The notes beneath the pieces were generated by a model. That model was given only the letters and a program-made list of their open reading frames with translations, did not search any database and had not been told where the DNA came from. 13,670 nucleotides of DNA from Solimonas sp966252075 (GTDB lineage: Bacteria > Pseudomonadota > Gammaproteobacteria > Nevskiales > Nevskiaceae). The translations under genes were made by a program, and so were the position numbers. The stretch spans positions 1 to 13,670 of the forward strand of contig CBINNP010000081.1 of the NCBI GenBank assembly GCA_966252075.1, written 5' to 3'. This document shows positions 1 to 8,452 of this stretch, in pieces. Every line of letters starts with the position of its first letter. Within the stretch, counting starts at the first letter, position 1.

Positions 1-3
1 GTC

Positions 4-20
4 ATTTGGAACCACCAAAT
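4..20. repeat. short inverted repeat at window edge
   Basis: ATTTGG at 4-9 and CCAAAT at 15-20 form a perfect 6-bp inverted repeat around a 5-base spacer. It lies about 75 bp beyond the 3' end of the minus-strand SRPBCC gene. No T-run follows it on either strand, so it is not a convincing terminator. The remainder of 1-96 shows no coding or RNA signal that I can support. Confidence 0.3.
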
Positions 21-96
21 TCCTTCGTCGCGCCTTGCCTGGCCGCAAAGCGGGTAGCATCACAGCGGCGGCCATAGCGTTAACAGGCCCTAAGGC

Positions 97-504
97 CTAC
101 GCGCGTGCAGGGTCGCCGGCTTCCAGCAGGGCCTTGAGCGCCTGCAGATCGCGCAGCACCCAATCGGCATCGGCGGCGAACTGCGCATCGCTCATCGCCG
201 GCTGCCGCAGCAGCGTCAGCAGCACCTCACAGCCTTGACCGTTGACGATCGCCCGCATCGGCACCTCGACGGCGCTGCCGTCCGGCAGCAGCACGCGGTG
301 ATCGAGCACGCCATGAGGATTGCGCGGTGTGAAGCGCACGCGCACCGGGCCGGCCCCGGTCTGCGCGATCCAGTCATCGCCGGCCCGCTGCAAGTCCGTG
401 CCGAGTCCGCTCGCCCACTGCGCGAAATGCGCCGGCTCGGCCAGGAAATCGTAGACCTGCGATTGCGGCCGCTCGATGTGGACGCTGAGCGTGCACGATT
501 GCAT
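97..504 (-). CDS. SRPBCC-fold (START/polyketide-cyclase-like) protein, function unknown
   Basis: A protein of about 135 aa. The N-terminal strand with the IERPQSQVYDFLAEPAHFAQW pattern is the hallmark of the SRPBCC helix-grip fold: a proline after the first strand, then V.DFL..P..F..W. This fold usually binds a hydrophobic ligand in a deep cavity. No catalytic signature or signal peptide is visible, so a cytoplasmic location is inferred. The start is taken at the ATG whose first base is 504; a GTG immediately before it (507-505) would add one residue. Only a few bases separate it from the pmbA stop (512-510), so it is probably translationally coupled as the last gene of the amgK-murU-pmbA unit. 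The family call is fairly secure; the biochemical role is not known. Confidence 0.75.
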   Translation of the reverse strand: MQSCTLSVHIERPQSQVYDFLAEPAHFAQWASGLGTDLQRAGDDWIAQTGAGPVRVRFTPRNPHGVLDHRVLLPDGSAVEVPMRAIVNGQGCEVLLTLLRQPAMSDAQFAADADWVLRDLQALKALLEAGDPARA

Positions 505-509
505 CACGA

Positions 510-1856
510 TCAGTGCCCGGCGATCGTCATGCCGTCGATCAGCACCGAGCCGGTGCGCACGCCGGCGCGGGCATCGACGTCGCTGCCGACCGCGGCGACG
601 CGCCGGAACATGTCGGAAAGATTGCCGGCGATGGTCAGCTCATCGACCGGATAGGCGATCTCGCCGTTCTCGACCCAGAAGCCGGCGGCGCCGCGCGAGT
701 AGTCGCCGGTAACCAGGTTGCTGCCGTGGCCGAGCAGCTCGGTGACCAGCAGGCCCTCGCCCATCTCGCGCAGCAGGCCGGCGAAATCCAGTTTGCCGGG
801 CTCAACGATCAGGTTGAACACGCCGCCGGCGTTGCCGGTGGTCTGCAGGCCGAGCTTGCGCGCCGAATAGCTGCCGAGCAGCCAGCCTTCGAGGCGGCCG
901 GCATCGACCAGCGTGCGCTCCTGCGTCGCCACGCCCTCGTGATCCCAGGCGGCGCTGGCGGCGGCGCGCGGCAGATAGGGCAACTGGCGCAGCGTGACCT
1001 TCGGCGAGAACACCTCCGAGCCCAGGCGGTCGACCAGGAAGCTGGCCTTGCGGTACAGCGCACCGCCGGAAATCGCCCCGACGAAATGCCCCCAGAAGCC
1101 GCGCGCCAGTTCCGGCGGCAGCAGCACCGGCGCGCTGCGTGTCGACAGCTTGCGCGCGCCCAGGCGCGCCACCGCGCGCTCGCCGGCACGGCGTCCCAGC
1201 GCTTCCGGCGTCAGCAGTTCGCCCGGCACGCGTGAATTGCTGTACCAGTAGTCGCGCTGCATGTCGTCGTCCTGGCTGGCGATCACCGCGCAACTCAGGC
1301 TGTGCTGCGTGCCGCGGCGGATGCCGGTGAAGCCATGGGTGTTGGCATAGCCGGAGATGCCGCGATGGCTGGAGACGCCGGCGCCTTCGCTGCCGGTGAC
1401 GCGCGCGTCGACCGCCAGCGCCGCGGCCTCGCAGGCGCGCGCCAGATCGACGGCCGCCTCGGCGCCGAGATCCCAGGGGTGTTCGAGATCCAGATCGGGA
1501 AAATTCCTTGCCATCAGCGCCGGATCGGCCAGGCCGTTGGCCGGGTCCTCGCCGGTGGCCGAGGCGATCGCCAACGCGGCGGCGACGGCCTGGGCGATGC
1601 CCGACTCGCTCCAGTCGCCGGTCGAGGCATTGCCCTTGCGCTGGCCCATGTAGACCGTCAGGCCCAGCTCGCGGTCCTGCTGGAATTCCAGCGTCTCGAC
1701 CTCGCCATTGCGGACATTGACCGACAGGCCGCGGCTGGCCGAGATGCTGGCTTCGGCGGCGCTGGCGCCGCCGGCGCGGGCACGGGCGAGGACCTGGCTC
1801 AGGCGCTCGCGCAGCAGTTCGGCGGACGGCAGGGTCGATGGAGTCGGAACACTCAT
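510..1856 (-). CDS. pmbA: PmbA/TldE-type subunit of the TldD-PmbA metalloprotease
   Basis: A protein of 448 aa, the usual length for PmbA (about 450). In characterised systems PmbA (TldE) and TldD form a cytoplasmic protease that matures or degrades small peptides such as microcin B17 and antitoxins. TldD carries the metal-binding motif and PmbA does not. Visible family features are an N-terminal segment with VNVRNGEVETLE, a central SEGAGVSSHRG loop, the conserved stretch around residues 325-345 (SYSARKLGLQTTGNAGG then the N.I.EPG region), and a C-terminal FWVENGEIAYPVDE.TIAGNL motif typical of the TldD/PmbA C-terminal domain. The ATG at 1856 is chosen because it gives the family length. Extending upstream would run into murU. 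The gene begins 22 bp after the murU stop, indicating an operon. No tldD is present in this window. Confidence 0.9.
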   Translation of the reverse strand: MSVPTPSTLPSAELLRERLSQVLARARAGGASAAEASISASRGLSVNVRNGEVETLEFQQDRELGLTVYMGQRKGNASTGDWSESGIAQAVAAALAIASATGEDPANGLADPALMARNFPDLDLEHPWDLGAEAAVDLARACEAAALAVDARVTGSEGAGVSSHRGISGYANTHGFTGIRRGTQHSLSCAVIASQDDDMQRDYWYSNSRVPGELLTPEALGRRAGERAVARLGARKLSTRSAPVLLPPELARGFWGHFVGAISGGALYRKASFLVDRLGSEVFSPKVTLRQLPYLPRAAASAAWDHEGVATQERTLVDAGRLEGWLLGSYSARKLGLQTTGNAGGVFNLIVEPGKLDFAGLLREMGEGLLVTELLGHGSNLVTGDYSRGAAGFWVENGEIAYPVDELTIAGNLSDMFRRVAAVGSDVDARAGVRTGSVLIDGMTIAGH

Positions 1857-1878
1857 GATGGCAATCGGCAGGACCTGA

Positions 1879-2592
1879 TCAGGGAAGATGGACGGACGAT
1901 AACGCGGATTGCGCGGCCAGATGGGCGGCGAGCTGCTGCAGGCGCTGCGGCGTGCCGACGTCCGACCACAGGCCGTCATGGCGCTCGCCGCTCGCCAGCC
2001 CGCGCGCGGCAGCGGCGCGCAGCAGCGGCGCCAGCGGGAACGCGCCATCGGCCTGGCCATCGAACAGCCGCGGATCGAGCACCGACAAGCCGCCGAAGGT
2101 CAGCAGCGGCGGCGCCGCCGGCTCGACGATGCGGCCGTCGCGCAGCGCGAAATCGCCACGCGGATGGTGCTCGGGATTCGGCACCAGCAGCAGATGCGCC
2201 AGATCACCGCCCAGGCCCTGCGCGCCGCGGGTCACCAGCCGCTGCAAGGGATAGTCGGTGTAGACATCGGCGTTGACGAGCACGAAGGGCGCGACGCCCA
2301 GCAGCGGCAGCGCGCGGCGGATGCCGCCACCGGTCTCCAGCGCCGGCCAGCCTTCGTCCGAGTACGCGATCCCGACGCCGTAGCGGCTGCCGTCACCGAG
2401 CAGCTCGACGATCGTGCGGCCGAGCCAGCCGAGATTGATCACCACCTCGCGCACGCCGGCGGCGGCGAGGTTCAGCAGGTGATGCTCGATCAGCGTGCGG
2501 CCGCCGATCTCGATCAGCGGCTTGGGACGGGTGTCGGTGAACGGCCGCATCCGCTCGCCGCGGCCGGCGGCCAGCACGAAGGCCCGGGTCAC
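1879..2592 (-). CDS. murU: N-acetylmuramate alpha-1-phosphate uridylyltransferase (MurU)
   Basis: A nucleotidyltransferase of 237 aa that converts MurNAc-1-phosphate and UTP to UDP-MurNAc in the peptidoglycan recycling route that bypasses de novo UDP-GlcNAc synthesis. Visible motifs are the NTP-binding signature LAAGRGERMRP (7-17), KPLIEIGGRTLIEHHL (24-39), LETGGGI (85-91), the metal-binding NADV (107-110) and WSDVGTP (209-215) with a second acidic residue, D211. The start is a GTG at 2592-2590 that overlaps the amgK stop in a GTGA arrangement, which implies translational coupling. MurU proteins that I recall are slightly shorter (about 220-225 aa). General sugar-nucleotide pyrophosphorylases share the fold; the adjacent amgK and divergent lptD, as in Pseudomonas, favour MurU specifically. 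Confidence 0.9.
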   Translation of the reverse strand: MTRAFVLAAGRGERMRPFTDTRPKPLIEIGGRTLIEHHLLNLAAAGVREVVINLGWLGRTIVELLGDGSRYGVGIAYSDEGWPALETGGGIRRALPLLGVAPFVLVNADVYTDYPLQRLVTRGAQGLGGDLAHLLLVPNPEHHPRGDFALRDGRIVEPAAPPLLTFGGLSVLDPRLFDGQADGAFPLAPLLRAAAARGLASGERHDGLWSDVGTPQRLQQLAAHLAAQSALSSVHLP

Positions 2593-3641
2593 TGCAGACC
2601 CAGCTCGTCGAACAGCTTGAGCAGCGGCTGCAGCTGGCGATAACGCACCGCGACCTCGCGCACGTAGCCGATGAAGCGCGGCACGTCGGCGAGGTAATGC
2701 GGCTTGCCGTCGCGGTAGTTGATGCGCGCGAAGATGCCGATCACCTTCAGATGCCGCTGCAGGCCCATCCAGTCGAAGGCGCGCGCGAATTCGGCATCGT
2801 TGGCCACCGGCAGGCCGGCGCGGCGCGCGCGCTCGGCGTACTGGCGGCGCCAGGCCTCGACGCGCGCGGCCGGCCACGACAGGAAGGCGTCCTTGAACAG
2901 CGACACCACGTCATAGCTCAGCGGGCCTTCGACGGCGTCCTGGAAATCCAGGATGCCGGGACTCGGCGCAGAGACCATCAGATTGCGCGGCATGTAGTCG
3001 CGGTGCACGTAGACGCGCGGCTGCGCCAGCGCCGATTCGACCAGCAGGCGCTCGACAGCGGCCAGCCGCTCGGCCTGCGCGGCGCTCAGGCCAGTCTGCA
3101 GATGCCGCGCGACGTACCAGTCCGGGAACAGCGACAGCTCGCGCTGCAGCAAGGGCGCGTCGTAGGCGGGCAGCACCCCGGGCCGGCTGGCCAGCTGCCA
3201 GCGGATCAGCGCGTCGATCGCGTCCGCCATCAGCGGCTCGGCGTTGGATTCGTCGATGACGTGCAGGAAAGTCTGGCGGCCCAGATCACTGAGCAGCAGA
3301 TAGCCGCGCGCCAGATCCTGGGCCAGGACGCGCGGCGCATTGAGGCCGGCGCCCTGCAGCAGGCCGGCGATGCGGATGAAGGGCTCGCAGTCCTCCTGTT
3401 GCGGCGGCGCATCCATGACGATCCAGCTGCGGCCGCCGTCGGCCTCGATGCGGAAATAGCGGCGAAAGCTGGCATCGGCCGAGGCCGGCGCGAAGCTCGC
3501 CTCGCCGTCGGCGAGATCCAGCGCGGCGAGCGCCCACCGCCGCGCTGCCTCGGCGCGGTCGTCGAGTGCGCTTGCAGCGGCCAGCGGCGAGGAGGAAGCG
3601 GTGTTCAAGCGGGCATTCAAGAGCGGGGAACCGGCGGTCAT
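2589..3641 (-). CDS. amgK: anomeric MurNAc/GlcNAc kinase (AmgK)
   Basis: A protein of 350 aa in the aminoglycoside-phosphotransferase/choline-kinase superfamily. AmgK phosphorylates MurNAc and GlcNAc at C1, giving the substrate for MurU. The N-lobe has a stretch typical of this group, PASADASFRRYFRI (roughly 52-65). The catalytic loop HRDYMPRN gives H213, D215 and N220, and the metal-binding LDFQDA gives D232 and D235. The ATG at 3641 is chosen for family length and because it leaves room for the divergent lptD upstream region. Its ribosome-binding site is weak, and the first 25 or so residues are low-complexity, so a slightly later start is possible. The pair with murU overlaps by 4 bp. Alternative: another kinase of the same superfamily, made unlikely by the context. 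Confidence 0.88.
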   Translation of the reverse strand: MTAGSPLLNARLNTASSSPLAAASALDDRAEAARRWALAALDLADGEASFAPASADASFRRYFRIEADGGRSWIVMDAPPQQEDCEPFIRIAGLLQGAGLNAPRVLAQDLARGYLLLSDLGRQTFLHVIDESNAEPLMADAIDALIRWQLASRPGVLPAYDAPLLQRELSLFPDWYVARHLQTGLSAAQAERLAAVERLLVESALAQPRVYVHRDYMPRNLMVSAPSPGILDFQDAVEGPLSYDVVSLFKDAFLSWPAARVEAWRRQYAERARRAGLPVANDAEFARAFDWMGLQRHLKVIGIFARINYRDGKPHYLADVPRFIGYVREVAVRYRQLQPLLKLFDELGLQ

Positions 3642-3756
3642 GCAGTGCACAACAGCATACCCGAGCGGCGACGGGAACTTTGCCGATTGCACCCCGCGCC
3701 GGCCTGCGCCAAGCTTGCCGCCCTCAATCAGACGTCTTACAAGTAGAAGTCCACTC
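3642..3756. promoter_or_regulatory. divergent amgK / lptD intergenic region
   Basis: About 115 bp separate the inferred starts of amgK (leftward) and lptD (rightward), so both promoters should lie here or inside the 5' ends. For lptD, TTGCCG (3715-3720) and TACAAG (3738-3743), 17 bp apart, each match the sigma-70 consensus at four of six positions. For amgK, a TATGCT-like -10 box is present on the minus strand at 3659-3654, but no convincing -35 accompanies it. An AGAAG (3745-3749) sits 7 nt before the proposed lptD TTG start. If the TTGCCG/TACAAG promoter were the real one, transcription would start near 3750 and exclude that ribosome-binding site, so at least one of these assignments is wrong. 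Confidence 0.35.
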
Positions 3757-5976
3757 TTGCCTCGACTCCACGGCCTGCGCTGGCACCTGATCGGCATGGG
3801 GTTCATCGCGGTGATGCCCGCCTTCGCGCAACAGGGCTCGCTGACGACGACCTCGGATTATCAGGACAAGAAAATCAAGATCGCCTCGTCATGCCCGCAG
3901 ATGAGCGACGGCCTGCCGCCCTTGTCCGGCGAGCACGACGGCAAGATCCACATCAACGCCGACGAGGTCGACCTCAGCGAGGAAGGCTTGTCGCAGATGC
4001 TCGGCTCGGTGCGGGTCCGCCAGGACGATCGCGAGATCACTGCCGAACAGCTCGACTACGACGACGCCGAGAAACGCGCCATCATCGACGGCACCTCGCG
4101 CTTCCGCAGCAAGGATTACGTCATCGAGTCCAGGCACACCGAGCTGGACTTCGACGACCAGACCGGCCTGTTTACCGACAACCAGTTCACGCTGATGTCG
4201 CGCTCGGCGCGCGGTGATGCGGCGCGCATGGAAGTGCGCGGCGACAAGACCGCCGACCTCAGGAGCGCGCGCTACACCAGCTGCGCACCCGGCAACAACG
4301 ACTGGTACCTGGAAGCCAGCCGCATCCAGCTCGATCAGGAAGAAGGCCTGGGCACCGCCCACAACGCGCGGCTGCGCTTTCTCGGCGTGCCGATCTTCTA
4401 CAGCCCCTGGCTGCAGTTCCCGATCGACGACCGCCGCCGCAGCGGCCTGCTCTACCCGATCGTCGGCGACACCGACCGCACCGGCTTCGACGTCCGCCAG
4501 CCGGTCTACCTGAACCTGGCGCCGAACTATGACCTGACGCTGACGCCGCGCTACATGTCCGAACGCGGCTTCCAGATCGGCGGCGACGGCCGCTACCTGT
4601 TCGCCAGCGCCGAAGGCCAGATCGGCTACCAGTATCTGGACCGCGACCGCGTCACCCACGAACGCCGCGACTATCTCAAGTGGCGCCACGAGGGCCTGCT
4701 GAGTCCGCATCTGTCGATGGACGTGCAGTACAACGACGTCAGCGACCCGACCTACTTCGAAGACCTCGGCGGCGACATCGACCTCAGCTCGATCTCGTTC
4801 ATCGAGCGCAGCGCCCGCTTCAACTACCAGGCGCCCGCCAAGTACTCGATCCAGGTGCTGGCGCAGGACTACCAGCGCGTCGCCAGCAATCTGGAAGCGG
4901 CGGAAGACCCTTATCGCCGCCTGCCGCAGGTGCTGTTCAGCGCGCAGACCCGCAACAGCTTCCTGTATTCGCGGCTCGGCATCGACGGCGAATACGTCAA
5001 CTTCGCGCGCGACAACTCGGTCGAGGGCCAGCGTGTCGACGTCGCGCCGTACCTGAAGATCGAGCGCGACGCGCTGTCCTGGTACGGCGAAGCGCGCGTC
5101 GATTACCACTACACCACCTACGAACTGACCAGCACCGAGGCGGGCGAGCCGAGTTCGCCGGATCGCAGCCTGCCGATCTTCAGCGCCGAGTACGGCCTGC
5201 GCTTCGAGCGCCTGCTCGCCGACGGCACGCCGCAGACGCTGGAGCCGCGGCTGTTCTACCTGTACGCCCCGCACCGCGACCAGAGCGCGCTGCCGGTGTT
5301 CGATGGCGGCCAGCCGGACTTCGATTTCACCCAGCTGTTCGCGCGCAACCGTTTCTCGGGGCTGGACCGCATCGGCGACGCCAATCAGGTGGCCATGGCG
5401 CTGACCGCGCGCCAGCTCGATCCGTCGACGGGCGGCGTCAAGGCCCAGGTCAGCGTCGGCCAGCTGTACCGCATCGAGGCGCCGACGGTGGGTCTGCCCA
5501 ACCAGCCGATCCCGGACAACGGCGCCACCGACTTCATCGGCGAGGTCATCTACAACCTGTCCGAGCGCTGGGGCACGCGGGCGCTGACCCAGTGGTCGCC
5601 GGAAAGCTCGCGCTTCACCCGCGGCGCGATCGCGATCCGCTACCGCGACGACGGCCGCCGCCTGTTCGAGGCCGCCTACCGCTACCGCCGCGGCCTGCTC
5701 GAACAGACCGATCTCACCGCCGTCACGCCGCTGTTCGGACCGTTCAGCCTCGCCGGCCGCTTGCGTTACTCGCTGGAGGAAGAACAGACGCTGGACGCCT
5801 ACGCGGGCCTGCGTTACGAAACCTGCTGCTGGGCCGCCAACGTCGCCATGCGCCGCTACATCAGCGACTCGCAAGGCAACTTCAACAACGGTGTCTATGT
5901 GCAGCTGGAACTCAAGGGCCTCGGCCAGATCGGCTCGGGCTTCCCGAACTTGCGCGTCGACGACGATGTCTACTAA
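3757..5976 (+). CDS. lptD: LPS-assembly outer-membrane protein LptD
   Basis: The outer-membrane barrel that, with LptE, inserts lipopolysaccharide into the outer leaflet. From the proposed TTG at 3757 the product is 739 aa. It has a signal peptide (basic LPRLHGLRWH, hydrophobic LIGMGFIAVM, cleavage near AFA|QQ), then an OstA/LptA-like periplasmic domain (INADEVDLSEEGLSQMLGSVRVRQDD, ending before about residue 180), then a long beta-barrel rich in alternating aromatic strands. The four cysteines that form the essential interdomain disulfides of E. coli LptD have counterparts here: C46, C176 and the adjacent pair C690-C691 in YETCCW. The frame is open back to 3601, and ATG codons at 3640 and 3796 are alternatives. 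The first overlaps the amgK start and the second removes the basic part of the signal peptide. Identity is secure; the start is not. Confidence 0.93.
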   Translation: MPRLHGLRWHLIGMGFIAVMPAFAQQGSLTTTSDYQDKKIKIASSCPQMSDGLPPLSGEHDGKIHINADEVDLSEEGLSQMLGSVRVRQDDREITAEQLDYDDAEKRAIIDGTSRFRSKDYVIESRHTELDFDDQTGLFTDNQFTLMSRSARGDAARMEVRGDKTADLRSARYTSCAPGNNDWYLEASRIQLDQEEGLGTAHNARLRFLGVPIFYSPWLQFPIDDRRRSGLLYPIVGDTDRTGFDVRQPVYLNLAPNYDLTLTPRYMSERGFQIGGDGRYLFASAEGQIGYQYLDRDRVTHERRDYLKWRHEGLLSPHLSMDVQYNDVSDPTYFEDLGGDIDLSSISFIERSARFNYQAPAKYSIQVLAQDYQRVASNLEAAEDPYRRLPQVLFSAQTRNSFLYSRLGIDGEYVNFARDNSVEGQRVDVAPYLKIERDALSWYGEARVDYHYTTYELTSTEAGEPSSPDRSLPIFSAEYGLRFERLLADGTPQTLEPRLFYLYAPHRDQSALPVFDGGQPDFDFTQLFARNRFSGLDRIGDANQVAMALTARQLDPSTGGVKAQVSVGQLYRIEAPTVGLPNQPIPDNGATDFIGEVIYNLSERWGTRALTQWSPESSRFTRGAIAIRYRDDGRRLFEAAYRYRRGLLEQTDLTAVTPLFGPFSLAGRLRYSLEEEQTLDAYAGLRYETCCWAANVAMRRYISDSQGNFNNGVYVQLELKGLGQIGSGFPNLRVDDDVY

Positions 5977-6074
5977 CCGTCCACGCCCGTCCGCCCGAGC
6001 CAAGGCCGGCGCCGGCGCCGGCGCGCGGCATCGTGGATAATCCCCCGCTTCCAAGAAGAGCCTGACCGATCGCT
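5977..6074 (+). other. lptD-surA intergenic spacer with GCCGGC repeats
   Basis: A 98-bp gap containing tandem GCCGGC units (6005-6022, then GCGCGGC). These are self-complementary and could form GC-rich secondary structure in a read-through transcript. No T-run follows, so it is not an intrinsic terminator. A GATAAT at 6036-6041 resembles a -10 box, but I see no matching -35, so a separate surA promoter is unproven. The nearest purine-rich stretch (AAGAAGAG, about 6054-6061) is rather far from the surA ATG to be an ideal ribosome-binding site. Confidence 0.3.
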
Positions 6075-7418
6075 ATGCTGCGCTTCCGCTTGCCGACTAC
6101 CCTTTTTGCCCTCGCCGCCAGCGCGCTGCTCAGCGCCGTCCTCGGTCTGGCGCAGCCCGCCATCGCCGCCGGCGAAACGCTGGACCGCATCATCGTTGTC
6201 GTCAACGACGACGTGATCCTGCAGAGCGAGCTGGACGCCGCCATCGGCCAGGCGCGCGCGCAGATCACCAAGCGCGGCCTCGGCAATCCGCCGGAAGACA
6301 TCCTGCGCGCCCAGGTGCTCGACCAGCTGCTGACGATGCGGGTGCAGACGCAGCGCGCCAAGCAGGCCGGCATCCGCATCGACGACAAGGATCTCAACGA
6401 GGTTCTGAACAAGCTGGCCCGCCAGGGCGGCATGAGCCTGGCGTCGTTCGCCGAGGCCTTGCGCAGCGAGGGCATGGACTACCTGGCGCTGCGCGAGCAG
6501 GTTCGCGACGAGCTGACCATGCAGCGCCTGCGCGCCAAGGAAGTCGACAGCCATGTCTTCGTCTCCGAGCAGGATGTCGACGCCTACCTCGCCGTGCAGG
6601 GCGGCATCGAGGGCGACAAGGATTTCCGCCTCTCGCACATCCTGATCGCGGTACCGGACGGCGCCGGACAGGCGGCGCGCGACCAGGCCCGCGCCAAGGC
6701 CGCCGACATCCTCAAGCGCATCCGCGCCGGCGAGGATTTCGCACAGTTGGCGATCGCCAACTCCAATGGCCAGCAGGCGCTGCAGGGCGGCGATCTGGAC
6801 TGGCGCCGCGCCGCCGACCTGCCGACCGCATTCGCGGTGGCGGTCAGCAAGCTCAAGGTCGGTGACACCAGCGAGGTCTTCGAGACCGGCAGCGGCTTCC
6901 ACCTGATCAAGCTGGCCGACACGCGCGGCGGTGCCGAACGCAAGACCGTGGTCGAGACGCACGCGCGGCACATCCTGATCACCACCAACGCCATCCGCGA
7001 CGACGAGCAGGCGCGCGCGCAGGCGCAGGACGTCTACAAGCAGCTGCAGAGCGGCGGCGACTTCGCCAAGCTGGCCAAGCAGTTTTCGGACGATCCGGGC
7101 TCCAAGAACAGCGCCGGCGACCTCGGCTTCCAGCCGCCCGGCGTGTTCGTGCCGGAGTTCCAGTCGGCCCTGGACGAGCTGAAGATCAACGAGATCTCGC
7201 AGCCGTTCCGTACCCAGTTCGGCTATCACGTCGCCCAGGTGCTGGAGCGCCGCGACCGCGACGTCACCGACGAGCAGAAGCGCATGCAGGCCCGCCAGGC
7301 GATCGGCACGCGCAAGTCGGAGGAGGAATTCGAGGTCTGGGTGCGCCGCCTGCGCAACGAGGCCTATATCGAATACCGCCTGCCGAGCGACGCTGAAGCG
7401 GCCAAGAAGCTGTCGTAG
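6075..7418 (+). CDS. surA: periplasmic chaperone / peptidyl-prolyl isomerase SurA
   Basis: A protein of 447 aa, close to the length of E. coli SurA (428). SurA escorts unfolded outer-membrane proteins, including LptD, across the periplasm. Visible order: signal peptide (MLRFRLPTTLFALAASALL..., likely cleavage after about A32); SurA N-terminal domain beginning ETLDRIIVVVNDDVILQSELD; first parvulin (PpiC) domain from about 182 (KDFRLSHILIAVPDG) to about 285 (GFHLIKL); second parvulin domain from about 294 (ETHARHILITTN), including GDLGFQPPGVFVPEF, to about 387 (GYHVAQVLERR); and a C-terminal segment ending EEFEVWVRRLRNEAYIEYRL. It follows lptD on the same strand, an arrangement common in gammaproteobacteria, and precedes pdxA by 16 bp. 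Confidence 0.95.
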   Translation: MLRFRLPTTLFALAASALLSAVLGLAQPAIAAGETLDRIIVVVNDDVILQSELDAAIGQARAQITKRGLGNPPEDILRAQVLDQLLTMRVQTQRAKQAGIRIDDKDLNEVLNKLARQGGMSLASFAEALRSEGMDYLALREQVRDELTMQRLRAKEVDSHVFVSEQDVDAYLAVQGGIEGDKDFRLSHILIAVPDGAGQAARDQARAKAADILKRIRAGEDFAQLAIANSNGQQALQGGDLDWRRAADLPTAFAVAVSKLKVGDTSEVFETGSGFHLIKLADTRGGAERKTVVETHARHILITTNAIRDDEQARAQAQDVYKQLQSGGDFAKLAKQFSDDPGSKNSAGDLGFQPPGVFVPEFQSALDELKINEISQPFRTQFGYHVAQVLERRDRDVTDEQKRMQARQAIGTRKSEEEFEVWVRRLRNEAYIEYRLPSDAEAAKKLS

Positions 7419-7434
7419 GCCGGATGCGCGCAGG

Positions 7435-8436
7435 ATGAAAGCGGTCCCGCGCATCCTGCTGACACCGGGCGAACCGGCCGGCATCGGTCCTGAGCTGGTC
7501 GCCGCGATCGCCCAGGAGCCCTGGCCCGCCGAGCTGGTCGCCGTCGCCGATCCGCAACTGCTGGCGGCGCGCGCCGCGACGCTCGGCCTCGTGCTGCAGA
7601 CACGGCTCTGCGATCTGCAGGCTGCCGCGCAACTGCATGAGCCGGGCGTACTGCCCGTGCTGCCGGTGGCCCTGGACGTACCGTCGCGAGCCGGCACGCT
7701 CGACATCCGTAACGCCGACTACGTGCTGCGCACGCTGAGGCTGGCCATCGATATCTGCGTCGCCGGCCGTGCCGGCGCCCTGGTCACCGGGCCCGTGCAG
7801 AAGAGCGTGATCAACGACGCCGGCGTCGCCTTCAGCGGCCACACCGAGTTTCTCGCCGAACGCAGCGGCGCGCGCCTGCCGGTGATGATGCTGGTGGCCG
7901 AGGCGCCGCGCGTCGATGCGCCGCCGCTGCGCGTGGCGCTGGTCACCACGCATCTGCCGCTGCGCGCGGTGGCCGATGCGGTGACCCGCGAGCGCGTCCG
8001 CGACACCCTGCAGATCCTCGATGCCGACCTGCGCCGCCATTTCCATCGCCCCTCGCCGCGCATCCTGGTCTGCGGGCTCAATCCGCATGCTGGCGAAGGC
8101 GGCCATCTGGGACTGGAGGATCAGCAGATCATCGCCCCCGCGATCGCCGACGCGCAGGCTGCCGGCATCCACGCGATCGGCCCGCTGCCGGCCGACACGC
8201 TGTTCACGCCCAAGCTGCTCGACAACGCCGACGCCGTGCTGGCGATGTACCACGATCAGGGCCTGCCGGTGCTCAAGTACGCCGGCTTCGGCGAGGCGAT
8301 CAACGTCACCCTGGGCCTGCCGATCGTCCGCACCTCGGTCGATCACGGCACCGCGCTCGACCTCGCCGGCCGCGGCATCGCCTCCGCCGGCAGCCTGCGC
8401 GCGGCGCTGCGGCTGGCGATCGAGATGGCGCAATGA
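7435..8436 (+). CDS. pdxA: 4-hydroxythreonine-4-phosphate dehydrogenase (PdxA)
   Basis: A protein of 333 aa, matching the family length. PdxA oxidises 4-phosphohydroxy-L-threonine in the DXP-dependent pyridoxal-phosphate pathway in the cytoplasm, using NAD and a divalent metal. Visible motifs are the N-terminal TPGEPAGIGPEL, the substrate-binding SGHTE (H136), and three metal-ligand histidines: TTHLPL (H173), GLNPHAGEGG (H218) and MYHDQGLP (H273). The C-terminal RTSVDHGTALDLAG is also diagnostic. The ATG at 7435 gives the expected N-terminus and has AGG just upstream. The surA stop is only 16 bp away, so the two are very likely co-transcribed. All catalytic residues appear intact. Confidence 0.95.
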   Translation: MKAVPRILLTPGEPAGIGPELVAAIAQEPWPAELVAVADPQLLAARAATLGLVLQTRLCDLQAAAQLHEPGVLPVLPVALDVPSRAGTLDIRNADYVLRTLRLAIDICVAGRAGALVTGPVQKSVINDAGVAFSGHTEFLAERSGARLPVMMLVAEAPRVDAPPLRVALVTTHLPLRAVADAVTRERVRDTLQILDADLRRHFHRPSPRILVCGLNPHAGEGGHLGLEDQQIIAPAIADAQAAGIHAIGPLPADTLFTPKLLDNADAVLAMYHDQGLPVLKYAGFGEAINVTLGLPIVRTSVDHGTALDLAGRGIASAGSLRAALRLAIEMAQ

Positions 8437-8452
8437 GCGCCCGAACCTGACG

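Noticed and set aside
1302..2276. A 324-codon plus-strand frame opposite pmbA and murU
   Set aside because: Composition-driven shadow without motifs; both minus-strand genes are well supported.
3889..6054. A 721-codon open frame on the minus strand opposite lptD
   Set aside because: It is a shadow of GC-rich coding DNA. The translation is a low-complexity run of A, V, R, Q and D with no family motif, and the plus strand carries an unambiguous lptD.
5973..7706. A 577-codon minus-strand frame opposite surA and the start of pdxA
   Set aside because: Same antisense shadow effect; no recognisable domain, and it spans two clear plus-strand genes.
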